A DNA stretch of 64,000 nucleotides from Flavobacterium sp. CF136 (GTDB taxonomy: Bacteria; Bacteroidota; Bacteroidia; Flavobacteriales; Flavobacteriaceae), in contig NZ_AKJZ01000022.1 of the NCBI RefSeq assembly GCF_000282055.1, positions 51,697-115,696 on the forward strand, in the 5' to 3' direction. The notes beneath the pieces are model-generated. The model was not told where the DNA came from. It made no database searches and worked only from the letters and a program-made list of their open reading frames with translations. A program made the position numbers and the translations under genes. Of this stretch, positions 8,265-15,954 are shown piece by piece (position 1 is the stretch's first letter; the number at the start of each line of letters is the position of its first letter).

Positions 8265-10055
8265 CTAATTTGTTTTGTAAAAGTCGACAATTTTTTTGGC
8301 TTTTGATATGCCTACCACATCAGAAATCTCTTTTTCTGAAGCCAACTTTAATCTTTTAACACTTTTGAAATGTTGTATTAACGTGAGCATTGTTTTTTCG
8401 CCAATTCCGGGAATGCTTTCTACAGATGAATTAAGGGCTGCTTTGCTTCGTTTATCACGATGAAAAGTGATTCCGAATCGGTGAGCTTCGTTTCGTAATT
8501 GCTGAATCACTTTTAACGTTTCTGATTTTTTATCCAGATACAACGGAATCGAATCACCGGGATAAAACAGCTCTTCGAGACGTTTTGCAATTCCGATAAT
8601 AGCAATTTTACCACGCAATCCTAATTCATCGATACTTTTCAGGGCGGCTGATAGTTGTCCTTTTCCTCCATCTATAATAATCAATTGGGGTAATGGCTCA
8701 TTTTCATCCAGTAACCTTTTATAACGTCTGTAAACAATTTCAGTCATCGAAGCAAAATCATCAGGGCCTTCAACAGTTTTCACATTAAAATGACGATAAT
8801 CCTTTTTGCTTGCCTTACCATCCTTAAAAACCACGCAGGCCGCCACAGGATTGGTTCCTTGTATGTTTGAATTATCAAAACATTCGATGTGACGTGGCTC
8901 GACAGGCAATCGCAGGTCTTTTTGCATTTGTGCCATAATACGGTTAGTATGACGGTCCGGATCTACAATCTGCAATTGTTTCAGTTGCTCAATGCGATAG
9001 AATTTTGCATTTCTAATCGATAAATCCAAAATTTGCTTCTTGTCTCCTAATTGCGGAACTGTAACTTTGATATTTTCACCCAGATCAATCTCAAACGGAA
9101 CAATAATTTCTTTTGATAACAGCTTAAAACGTTCCCTTAGTTCAACAATCGCCAGTTCAAGCAACTCTTGATCAGTTTCGTCCAGTTTTTTCTTAATTTC
9201 TAAAGTATGTGAACGTATTATTGATCCGTGCGAAATTTGCAAAAAGTTTACATAAGCGGCACTTTCATCGGAGACAATCGAAAACACATCTATATTAGTA
9301 ATCTTTGGATTTACGATGGTTGATCTTGATTGATAATTTTCAAGAACTTCTATTTTTTCTTTTATTTTTTGGGCCTCTTCAAAACGTAAATTCTGTGCAT
9401 ATTGTGTCATTAACCGCTTAAAGTCTTTCATGCTTTCTTTGAAATTCCCTTTCAGGATTTCACGAATGGCATCAACCTGTCTTTGGTAATCTTCTAATGG
9501 TTCCAAACCTTCACAAGGTCCCTTGCAATTACCAATATGATATTCTAAACAAACCTTGAATTTACCCAAATTAATATTTGATTCACTCAAATCATAGTTA
9601 CATGTTCTCAGCGGATATAATTCTTTAATCAGATCCAAAATAGTATGTACCGTTTTGAAACTGGTATACGGACCAAAATATTCAGAACCGTCTTTCACCA
9701 TTCTTCTGGTTGAAAATATTCTGGAGAAAGGTTCTTTTTTGATACAAATCCAGGGATAACTTTTATCATCGCGAAGCAGCACATTATAACGTGGCTGCAA
9801 TGTTTTGATTAAATTATTCTCTAATAAAAGCGCATCGGTTTCGGTAGGAACGACAATGTGTTTGATAGTAATAATTTTCTTTACCAATACATTCGTTTTT
9901 GCCGTATCATGAATTTTATTAAAGTATGAGGATACTCTTTTCTTTAAATTTTTGGCTTTCCCAACATATAAAATCTTTCCGTCTTTATCGTAATACTGAT
10001 ATACCCCGGGATTGTCGGGTAAAGTTTGGATTTGAAGTTCGAGTGGAGTTTGCAT
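8265..10055 (-). CDS. uvrC: excinuclease ABC subunit C
   Basis: Nucleotide-excision-repair nuclease that makes the 3' and 5' incisions with UvrAB at damaged DNA. It has 596 residues, a normal length. The N-terminal GIY-YIG domain is clear (NPGVYQYYDKDGKILYVGKAKNLKKRV, residues ~15-41), followed by a Cys-containing region (CLEYHIGNCKGPCEG), a UVR motif (RFEEAQKIKEKIEVLENY), the RNase H-like endonuclease domain (ECFDNSNIQGTNPVAACVVF; IIDGGKGQL) and a C-terminal helix-hairpin-helix (SIPGIGEKTMLTLIQHF). It stands upstream of the patatin gene, separated by the repeat element. Confidence 0.97.
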   Translation of the reverse strand: MQTPLELQIQTLPDNPGVYQYYDKDGKILYVGKAKNLKKRVSSYFNKIHDTAKTNVLVKKIITIKHIVVPTETDALLLENNLIKTLQPRYNVLLRDDKSYPWICIKKEPFSRIFSTRRMVKDGSEYFGPYTSFKTVHTILDLIKELYPLRTCNYDLSESNINLGKFKVCLEYHIGNCKGPCEGLEPLEDYQRQVDAIREILKGNFKESMKDFKRLMTQYAQNLRFEEAQKIKEKIEVLENYQSRSTIVNPKITNIDVFSIVSDESAAYVNFLQISHGSIIRSHTLEIKKKLDETDQELLELAIVELRERFKLLSKEIIVPFEIDLGENIKVTVPQLGDKKQILDLSIRNAKFYRIEQLKQLQIVDPDRHTNRIMAQMQKDLRLPVEPRHIECFDNSNIQGTNPVAACVVFKDGKASKKDYRHFNVKTVEGPDDFASMTEIVYRRYKRLLDENEPLPQLIIIDGGKGQLSAALKSIDELGLRGKIAIIGIAKRLEELFYPGDSIPLYLDKKSETLKVIQQLRNEAHRFGITFHRDKRSKAALNSSVESIPGIGEKTMLTLIQHFKSVKRLKLASEKEISDVVGISKAKKIVDFYKTN

Positions 10056-10112
10056 AAGACAAATTTAAACTTTTGAGTTTAAATTATATAATTCTTTTGA
10101 GTTTCTTCGAAA

Positions 10113-10150
10113 AAAAAGAGTCTCTTTTCAGTCGGAAAAAGACTCTTTTT
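10113..10150. terminator. bidirectional terminator-like hairpin
   Basis: AAAAAGAGTC (10113-10122) pairs with GACTCTTTTT (10141-10150). It lies upstream of uvrC, so it most likely served the decayed gene at 10163-10320 reading toward it on the minus strand. Confidence 0.6.
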
Positions 10151-10162
10151 AAAAATGTATTT

Positions 10163-10320
10163 TTATTTGATCGTAAGGTATTTTGTTTGTAATAAACGGG
10201 TTCTTTCATCAAAAGGGAAATCTACATATTAGGCATCGCCTTTTTTAACAGAAACATTTAAGCGGCCTCTGCCAATTTCCCTTTCATCAACATTAAAAGC
10301 TTTAAGTGTTAAATTCAAAG
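10163..10320 (-). pseudogene. decayed C-terminal gene remnant
   Basis: Inside the 310-bp gap 10056-10365, the minus strand encodes LTLKAFNVDEREIGRGRL...VKKGDA, then an in-frame TAA (10229-10231), then in the same frame YVDFPFDERTRLLQTKYLTI and a second stop at 10163-10165. The sense of the two halves and the following hairpin (10113-10150) suggest the tail of a former gene interrupted by a nonsense mutation. The family is not recognised. It could also be chance. Confidence 0.35.
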
Positions 10321-10365
10321 ATTTACATTTAAAATATAATTTCTATATTTAGCTTTTATTTTTAC

Positions 10366-11352
10366 ATGAAAAACAGTATCCCCTTAGTTATTTTTGGCGA
10401 ATCGATTTTGCCGGGAGAACACAAAACCATAAACGTTGAAATTGCGAGGCTGCATACCACAACAAAGCTTAATATTCCGGTTATTGTCCGCCGATCAAAA
10501 TTTGAAGGACCGATAGTTTTATTCTCTGCCGGAATTCACGGAGACGAAATTAACGGTGTCGAAATTGTCCGTCAGCTGATAAGCAAAAAGATTAATCGCC
10601 CAACGATCGGAACCATTATTTGCATTCCGGTTATTAACATGTACGGTTTTGTAAATAAGTCTCGTGAGTTTCCCGACGGACGTGATTTAAATCGTGTTTT
10701 CCCGGGAAGTAAAAAAGGTTCGCTGGCAAGTCGTTTTGCTTATAATATTGTAGAACATATTTTGCCCATTATAGATTATGCAGTCGATTTTCATGCTGGC
10801 GGTGCAAGCCGATTCAATGCCCCGCAGATCAGAATCACGGAACACAATCCGGAATTAAAAATTTTGGCAGATGTTTTTAATGCGCCATTCACTTTATATT
10901 CCAAAAATATCAACGGTTCTTTTAGAAATACTTCGGAAAAAGCCAATGTAAAAATGCTGCTTTTTGAAGGCGGAAAATCATTAGACATAAACAACGAAAT
11001 TGCAAATGTTGGAGTAAAAGGTGTAAAACGCCTGCTTCATTATTTGAATATGCTTGATCCAAAACAAATTGTAGAGCGAGATGACAATCCTTCTATTTAT
11101 ATCAAAAATTCGGTTTGGCTTCGGGCAAAATGTTCCGGTTTATTGCATGATTTTAATTTGATTGGAAGATTTGTAACCAAAGGCACCATTTTGGCAATCA
11201 TTACAGATCCGTTTGGTAAATTTGAACAAAAAGTAAAAGCACCACACGACGGATTTATTATCAACGCCAATCATTCTCCGATTGTATACGAAGGTGATGC
11301 CATCTATCATATGTCTAAAACCAGTACAGAAAACGAAAATGCCGACGAGTAA
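10366..11352 (+). CDS. succinylglutamate desuccinylase/aspartoacylase family protein
   Basis: Zinc-dependent M14-like deacylase of the AstE/AspA superfamily, 328 residues. The first metal motif is in FSAGIHGDEINGVEIVRQL (His and Glu, residues ~54-72). Further family segments are FPDGRDLNRVFPG (~101-113), the second metal-ligand segment YAVDFHAGGASR (~139-150) and LLFEGGKS. The C-terminal beta-rich part (GRFVTKGTILAIITDPFGKFEQKVKAPHDGFII) is lipoyl/barrel-like, as in this subfamily. The substrate cannot be told from sequence. A near-consensus -7 (TATATTTA, 10344-10351) precedes the ATG. The gene overlaps the following cyclo-ligase by 14 bp, implying an operon. Confidence 0.85.
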   Translation: MKNSIPLVIFGESILPGEHKTINVEIARLHTTTKLNIPVIVRRSKFEGPIVLFSAGIHGDEINGVEIVRQLISKKINRPTIGTIICIPVINMYGFVNKSREFPDGRDLNRVFPGSKKGSLASRFAYNIVEHILPIIDYAVDFHAGGASRFNAPQIRITEHNPELKILADVFNAPFTLYSKNINGSFRNTSEKANVKMLLFEGGKSLDINNEIANVGVKGVKRLLHYLNMLDPKQIVERDDNPSIYIKNSVWLRAKCSGLLHDFNLIGRFVTKGTILAIITDPFGKFEQKVKAPHDGFIINANHSPIVYEGDAIYHMSKTSTENENADE

Positions 11353-11908
11353 AAAAGAATTACGATTACATTATAAAAATCTTCGTAAAGAACTGAGCTC
11401 TGATCTTATAGAAGAAAAAAGTCTCGCTATAGCCAATAATTTGCTTAAACTATCTATTTGGAATAAAACATATTACCATGTTTTTCTTCCTATTGAAGAG
11501 CAGAAGGAAGTAAATACCGAATTTATCCTGCACCTTCTCTCCGGAAAAGATAAAGAAATTGTAGTTTCTAAAAGTGATTTTGAAACCCGAATAATGAATC
11601 ATTTTTTATTGACAGACAATACCAAAATCAAGAAAAACGAATACAATATCCCGGAACCTTTAAACGGATTATCAGTTCCTTCTGAAACTATTGAGGTCGT
11701 TTTTGTGCCGCTTTTGGCTTTTGATATTTTTGGAAATCGTATTGGCTATGGAAAAGGTTTTTATGATAAATTTTTAGCAGAATGCAAACCGGAAACAATC
11801 AAAATTGGCCTGTCCTTTTTTGAAGCTGTAAACCAAATTGATGACGTTTTTGAATCGGATGTAAAACTTGATTATTGTGTGACACCTGAGAAGATTTATA
11901 CTTTTTAA
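11339..11908 (+). CDS. 5-formyltetrahydrofolate cyclo-ligase
   Basis: ATP-dependent conversion of 5-formyl-THF to 5,10-methenyl-THF in folate metabolism. From the ATG at 11339 the protein is 189 residues, typical for the family, beginning MPTSKKELRLHYKNLRKEL. The frame is open back to 11282, but that would place about 70 bp inside the preceding deacylase, and family members start here. The nucleotide/substrate motif GNRIGYGKGFYDKFL is present near residues 134-148, preceded by VFVPLLAFD. The C-terminus ends DYCVTPEKIYTF as in homologues (cf. TEx-C-IxT-P). Confidence 0.92.
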   Translation: MPTSKKELRLHYKNLRKELSSDLIEEKSLAIANNLLKLSIWNKTYYHVFLPIEEQKEVNTEFILHLLSGKDKEIVVSKSDFETRIMNHFLLTDNTKIKKNEYNIPEPLNGLSVPSETIEVVFVPLLAFDIFGNRIGYGKGFYDKFLAECKPETIKIGLSFFEAVNQIDDVFESDVKLDYCVTPEKIYTF

Positions 11909-11967
11909 AAATCTCTTCTTTGTCTTGTTTTATTGTCAGTTTTGTGAGAACTTGAAATTAACTACAT

Positions 11968-12119
11968 GACGTCACTTCGAGTGTTTTTTGGCTATAAGAT
12001 TGGTATTGAAAAAACAAGTTTTATTAGCCAAAAATGTATCGGGAAAACTTGGTTTCATAAAAGTTCTCGATACATTTTCTGTTTCGTTTCTCTACTCAAA
12101 AAACACTCGAACTGACGAC
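11968..12119. repeat. 152-bp inverted-repeat element
   Basis: Arms at 11968-11990 and 12097-12119 match over 23 bp with one or two mismatches (core TTCGAGTGTTTTTTG). Inside are the half-related segments ATGTATCGGGAAAAC and GTTCTCGATACATTTTC. I recognise CTCGATACATTTTC / GTTCGAGTG as recurring between flavobacterial genes. It fills most of the 243-bp gap 11909-12151. A plus-strand open frame across it is not a gene. Confidence 0.65.
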
Positions 12120-12151
12120 TTTAACAATTACACAACCAGTAAATTTTTAAA

Positions 12152-12559
12152 CTATTTTACCATAATTCCTTCTACAAAAAGAATCGGCACTTCTTCGGTA
12201 TTATTTTCGTTGATCAAATTTGATCTAAAGATAAATTTCTTGTCGTATAAAGTATTTCCGATGAAGAAAGTTACCATAAATTCGTTATTCAAAACCAAAA
12301 GACTTTTTTCGATCATTTCGATTTTTACTACTGAAACAGCAGGAACCTCAACAAATGCATGACGCAAAACGGAAGTTTTTTTCATTTCTCCATCTATGGT
12401 TCCAAATGCTTTTGAAACAACCATAACACTGTCTAAATTAAAATCGCTGTCATTTACGAGATAAGCATACCATACTTTTTCCATAAAATCGTCACTCCAT
12501 TCCTGAACGGCTGCTAAAAATACGTTTTCTACTTCGGGGATTGTTATATCTGCTTTCAT
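12152..12559 (-). CDS. conserved hypothetical protein, 135 aa
   Basis: Starts MKADITIPEVENVFLAAV and ends LFVEGIMVK. Soluble, no signal peptide or membrane segment, mixed alpha/beta. The pattern EVENVFLAAVQEWSDDFMEKVWYAYLVND with later strands SVVKIEMIEKSLLVLNNEFMVTFFIG suggests a small single-domain protein. I do not recognise a named family, although its position next to pheS and its clean coding pattern point to a conserved flavobacterial gene. It is separated from pheS by a terminator-like hairpin, so it is probably transcribed alone. Confidence 0.7.
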   Translation of the reverse strand: MKADITIPEVENVFLAAVQEWSDDFMEKVWYAYLVNDSDFNLDSVMVVSKAFGTIDGEMKKTSVLRHAFVEVPAVSVVKIEMIEKSLLVLNNEFMVTFFIGNTLYDKKFIFRSNLINENNTEEVPILFVEGIMVK

Positions 12560-12575
12560 TTTTATTAAACTTTAA

Positions 12576-12609
12576 AACCTTTGTCAAAGTCTGAACTTCA
12601 ACAAAGGTT
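12576..12609 (-). terminator. pheS terminator
   Basis: AACCTTTGT (12576-12584) pairs with ACAAAGGTT (12601-12609). On the minus strand the stem is followed by TTTTAAAG, about 60 nt after the pheS stop. Confidence 0.6.
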
Positions 12610-12667
12610 TATTATATTATGAGATAAATCAATATTCAGAAATTAATCTAAAATCTAAAATTGTAAC

Positions 12668-13687
12668 TTATATATTAGCTTTGAATTGTTCTAAGAAACG
12701 AACATCGTTTTCATAAAACATACGGATATCACCAATTTGATACAACAACATTGCGATACGCTCTACTCCCATTCCGAAAGCAAAACCGTTGTATTCATCA
12801 GGATTGATATCACAGTTTTTAAGCACATTTGGATCTACCATTCCGCAACCTCCAATTTCTAACCAGCCGGTTCCTTTTGTGATACGGTAATCTGTTTCGG
12901 TTTTTAGGCCCCAGTAAATATCAATTTCGGCACTTGGTTCCGTAAAAGGAAAATAGGACGGACGTAAACGGATTTTAGATTTTCCGAACATTTCTTTAGT
13001 AAAATAAAGCAGTGTTTGCTTTAAATCTGCAAACGAAACGTCTTTGTCAATGTACAATCCTTCCACCTGATGGAAAATACAGTGTGAACGTGACGAAATA
13101 GCTTCATTACGAAAAACACGTCCCGGAGAAATGGTACGGATCGGCGGTTTATGATTTTCCATATAACGCACCTGAACAGATGATGTATGCGTACGCAATA
13201 ACACATCAGGATTCGTCTGAATGAAAAATGTATCCTGCATATCACGTGCCGGATGATATTCCGGCAGGTTTAAGGCAGTAAAATTATGCCAGTCGTCTTC
13301 GATTTCCGGACCTTCGGAAACATTAAAGCCAATATTGGCAAAAATATCTATAATTTGATTTTTAACAATCGAAATAGGATGACGGGAACCAATAATTACA
13401 GGTTCCGGCGCACGTGTTAAATCTCCAAATAAACTTTTAACTTCTTCTTTACTTTCCAGCTCTTCCTGAATAATTCTTACTTTTTCTTCAGCAACAGCTT
13501 TTAAAGTATTTATTACTTGTCCAAAGTCTTTTTTCTGATCGTTTGGAATATTTTTAAACTCTGTAAAAAGCTCTTTTAACAACCCTTTACTACCTAAATA
13601 TTTAACACGGAATTGCTCTAAAGATTCTTTATTTTTCTCATTAAAGGCTTTAGCTTCCTCTATATGCTGTTTTATCTTGTCTATCAT
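12668..13687 (-). CDS. pheS: phenylalanine--tRNA ligase alpha subunit
   Basis: Catalytic subunit of the (alpha-beta)2 synthetase charging tRNA-Phe. It has 339 residues: an N-terminal coiled-coil ([22 protein letters not shown]) that contacts tRNA, then a class II core with motif 1-like [19 protein letters not shown], motif 2 ([12 protein letters not shown]...[21 protein letters not shown]) and motif 3 ([21 protein letters not shown]). [12 protein letters not shown] is the phenylalanine-pocket segment. No pheT is in the window; in Bacteroidota the two subunits are often unlinked. Confidence 0.97.
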   Translation of the reverse strand: MIDKIKQHIEEAKAFNEKNKESLEQFRVKYLGSKGLLKELFTEFKNIPNDQKKDFGQVINTLKAVAEEKVRIIQEELESKEEVKSLFGDLTRAPEPVIIGSRHPISIVKNQIIDIFANIGFNVSEGPEIEDDWHNFTALNLPEYHPARDMQDTFFIQTNPDVLLRTHTSSVQVRYMENHKPPIRTISPGRVFRNEAISSRSHCIFHQVEGLYIDKDVSFADLKQTLLYFTKEMFGKSKIRLRPSYFPFTEPSAEIDIYWGLKTETDYRITKGTGWLEIGGCGMVDPNVLKNCDINPDEYNGFAFGMGVERIAMLLYQIGDIRMFYENDVRFLEQFKANI

Positions 13688-13818
13688 TTTCCTTCCATAA
13701 TTGAGGGAACAAATTTAAGCAAAAAAGTAAGACTTTAGATGTGAGATAAGAGAAGTATTTAGAAACTTCTGTTATATTTTCAATCTCAAATCTAAAATCT
13801 TTACTCTAAAATCTAAAT

Positions 13819-14175
13819 TTATTCAATAAGTTCTCTTTCTACAAAATAATTTACAATTGCTTCTTTCATCAAAACAGATTGTTCACCTGCTTTTAAAGGC
13901 GGTAATTCTTCTTTTACTTTGTAATGCGGCCAGCCTTCATCATCAAAATATTCAAATTCATAAAACCCGTAAGGCTCTAATAATCGGCAAATAGCAATAT
14001 GCATTAAGTTCAGTTTTTCATCTTTTTTGAATTCACGGTGTACTTTCCCAAGTTCCTGAACTCCAATAAGGTAAATTATGGCATCCAAATCCAGGTCTTC
14101 TCCTTGTGAAAACTGATTGGATAATATATCGACGAGCTTTTCCCAGCGCTCTTTAAGTTGTGTATCTCTGGACAT
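13819..14175 (-). CDS. conserved hypothetical protein, 118 aa
   Basis: Starts MSRDTQLKERWEKLVDILS and ends MKEAIVNYFVERELIE. A mostly helical, acidic cytoplasmic protein with no signal or membrane segment. The conserved-looking core is LDAIIYLIGVQELGKVHREFKKDEKLNLMHIAICRLLEPYGFYEFEYFDDEGWPHY. I recall similar short proteins near pheS and cvpA in Flavobacteriia, but no function is known to me. It is divergent from cvpA across a 141-bp gap. Confidence 0.75.
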   Translation of the reverse strand: MSRDTQLKERWEKLVDILSNQFSQGEDLDLDAIIYLIGVQELGKVHREFKKDEKLNLMHIAICRLLEPYGFYEFEYFDDEGWPHYKVKEELPPLKAGEQSVLMKEAIVNYFVERELIE

Positions 14176-14284
14176 TTCTAATAATTGTGAATTATGAATT
14201 ATGAATTATAAATTCAAAAACCATAAAATTTAGCTTACAAAGATACGGAGTTCAAATTTGAGAACATATCCCTGATAATTCTTT

Positions 14285-14292
14285 TATATTTG
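14285..14292 (+). promoter_or_regulatory. -7 element of cvpA promoter
   Basis: TATATTTG matches the Bacteroidota -7 consensus TAnnTTTG exactly, about 25 bp before the ATG at 14317. A TTTG at 14257-14260 could be the -33 element, although the 24-bp spacing is a little long. Confidence 0.55.
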
Positions 14293-14316
14293 CGCCTCAA
14301 TAAAACAACAGAAAAT

Positions 14317-14856
14317 ATGAGTTTTTTAGATATAATTTTGGGTGCACTTTTAGCTTTTAGTCTATACAAAGGTGTTAAAAATGGTCTTTTTGTAGAAATA
14401 GCTTCTTTTGTCTCGTTATTATTGGGAATTTATTTAGCCATAAAATTCTCATCGTTCATGAAAGAAATCATCATGAAACATGTTTCCTGGAATCCTAATA
14501 CGATTCAGGTAGTGGCTTTTATTTTGGTATTTATTCTAGTGGTTATTGGTGTTTATTTTTTAGCAAAAATCTTAACCGGAATTGCGGATTTTGCATTTTT
14601 AGGCTGGGTTAATAAATTAGGCGGCGGATTTTTCAGGGTTCTGAAAACGATCCTGATTTTAAGTATAGTGATTGCTCTTTTTGAAAAAATAAATTTCAAC
14701 AATATTTTTGCCAAAAAAGAAACCTTGGACAAATCTATATTTTACAATCCGATTAAGAAAGTAGCTGCTTTTGTTTATCCTTCGATTGAAAAAGGATATG
14801 AAAGTTTAAAAAAAGCAAGTGCTGAAAAACCAGTTAAACCTTCTGAAAAAGAATAA
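14317..14856 (+). CDS. CvpA family membrane protein
   Basis: 180 residues from ATG 14317 (MSFLDIILGALLAFSLYKGVKNG), with four hydrophobic segments (about residues 3-20, 26-45, 61-86, 101-122) and a charged C-terminal tail rich in Lys/Glu. This matches the CvpA/colicin V production protein family. The longer reading from 14290 would begin inside the -7 promoter element, so it is rejected. CvpA proteins act in the inner membrane, with links to envelope homeostasis in other bacteria; the specific role here is unknown. Confidence 0.85.
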   Translation: MSFLDIILGALLAFSLYKGVKNGLFVEIASFVSLLLGIYLAIKFSSFMKEIIMKHVSWNPNTIQVVAFILVFILVVIGVYFLAKILTGIADFAFLGWVNKLGGGFFRVLKTILILSIVIALFEKINFNNIFAKKETLDKSIFYNPIKKVAAFVYPSIEKGYESLKKASAEKPVKPSEKE

Positions 14857-14870
14857 CTTATAAATACCAT

Positions 14871-14956
14871 GTCATCCTGAGCGGAGTCGAAGGCTTTTAG
14901 TCCGAAAGGCTTCTCCTGGAGTTTATCTTGAGGAACCGAAAGGACTCGGCCTGACA
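14871..14956. repeat. GTCATCCTGAGCGGAGTCGA-type repeat
   Basis: Begins GTCATCCTGAGCGGAGTCGA and ends with the imperfect mirror GAAAGGACTCGGCCTGAC. This is a widely seen bacterial intergenic repeat, here immediately downstream of cvpA, where it may act as a 3' hairpin. Confidence 0.6.
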
Positions 14957-14991
14957 TTTTCTGAATTACACAATAGATTAGTTCTTACTGT

Positions 14992-15357
14992 TTATTCCGC
15001 TTTATTGATTGGTTGCGGAAATAAGTTTTTCAGAATAATAAGCATCATCCCTATCACATTTACTGATGAAGTTGTCAATAATGTAATTAATACATTTTCT
15101 GAAAGATTCAGATGCAATACATTGTCATTGAAATATAAAATCGAGATGACTGCTGCCAGCCAAAGAAAAATGATAAAAGAAAAAATATACGTAAGGTATC
15201 TTCTTAGTTTTGTATCTTCTAAGAACCTGCCAATTTTAGCGCTCCCCAACCTGTCTTCAAGGATTTGATTTTGCGCACGGGCATTCGAAATATCCTGGGG
15301 TGTTATTGACGCATTATTTTCAATAGAAATACGACTTAGATTGAGGGCTGCCGACAT
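14992..15357 (-). CDS. small two-helix membrane protein, candidate toxin partner of DUF4065 gene
   Basis: 121 residues. Residues 1-50 are soluble and helical (ITPQDISNARAQNQILEDRLGSAKIGRFLED). Two membrane helices follow at about 54-76 (YLTYIFSFIIFLWLAAVISI) and 89-110, then a short basic tail. It starts 3 bp after the stop of the DUF4065 gene, so the two are co-transcribed and probably coupled. DUF4065/SocA ('Panacea') antitoxins are known to pair with many unrelated toxins, including membrane-acting ones. Its size, position and topology fit that role, but toxicity is inferred from context only. No domain family is recognised. Confidence 0.75.
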   Translation of the reverse strand: MSAALNLSRISIENNASITPQDISNARAQNQILEDRLGSAKIGRFLEDTKLRRYLTYIFSFIIFLWLAAVISILYFNDNVLHLNLSENVLITLLTTSSVNVIGMMLIILKNLFPQPINKAE

Positions 15358-15360
15358 CTT

Positions 15361-15822
15361 TTAAGAAATTGGTTTTAATTTAGTTTTATAATGCTCATAA
15401 ATATCATCGTCAGAAATAACCGCATTGGAATCCTTGCGATACACTTTATTCCAGGGAGTGCCTTCAATATGTGTTAAAGCACTTAAATATATACCATCAA
15501 ACCTTCCGTAAAGTTCCCATATTCTGTCTAAAAACTTTTCATCTTCACTTTTAATTTTTTCATTCTTAGTAGTATTTGGAATCTTTTCAGTAATTTTTTC
15601 TTTCTTGTATTGCTTTATACTGTAATACAAAGAAGGAAAAACAGGACCAAAATCCCAGGCAATCGGATTTTCATCGATTAGTCTTTCTTTTTTATCTGTC
15701 AGGGCTAAATACCAGCCGTAAGCAATATAAGTTAGTTTAATTATTTTCATAGGGGTAAGATCTCCGGTTTTGGAGTATTTCTCTATGAAATAATTAGCTA
15801 CTGTTGTTGGATTGTAAGCCAT
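15361..15822 (-). CDS. DUF4065 (SocA/Panacea-type) putative antitoxin
   Basis: 153 residues. The DUF4065 signature is clear: VANYFIEKYSKTGDLTPMKIIKL at the N-terminus, then LTYIAYGWYLALTDKKERLI and PIAWDFGPVFPSLYYSIKQY near residues 30-80, and a C-terminal helix pair with SALTHIEGTPWNKVY (about 115-129). Homologues include SocA of Caulobacter and phage GepA-like proteins. The Panacea domain neutralises diverse toxins encoded next to it. Here the neighbour is a two-helix membrane protein 3 bp downstream. The order is antitoxin first, as in classical TA operons. The pair sits alone between two opposite-facing or terminated units. Confidence 0.88.
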   Translation of the reverse strand: MAYNPTTVANYFIEKYSKTGDLTPMKIIKLTYIAYGWYLALTDKKERLIDENPIAWDFGPVFPSLYYSIKQYKKEKITEKIPNTTKNEKIKSEDEKFLDRIWELYGRFDGIYLSALTHIEGTPWNKVYRKDSNAVISDDDIYEHYKTKLKPIS

Positions 15823-15911
15823 AATTATAAGTATTATTCTTCAAAGTTAAATAAAATTAGATTGCTTTACAATTATGAACCCTATTGTTTTGCTAATGAG
15901 TTGGTTTATAA

Positions 15912-15950
15912 AAAAACAGAGGTATTAATTTTCATAATACCTCTGTTTTT
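15912..15950 (-). terminator. GH95 / PUL terminator
   Basis: A perfect 16-bp stem, AAAAACAGAGGTATTA (15912-15927) with its complement at 15935-15950, and a 7-base loop. It lies 5 bp after the GH95 stop and ends the polysaccharide locus transcript. It may also work from the other side. Confidence 0.85.
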
Positions 15951-15954
15951 ATTT

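Noticed and set aside
11988..12362. Plus-strand 124-codon open frame
   Set aside because: Runs through the inverted-repeat element and antisense to the better-supported gene at 12152-12559.
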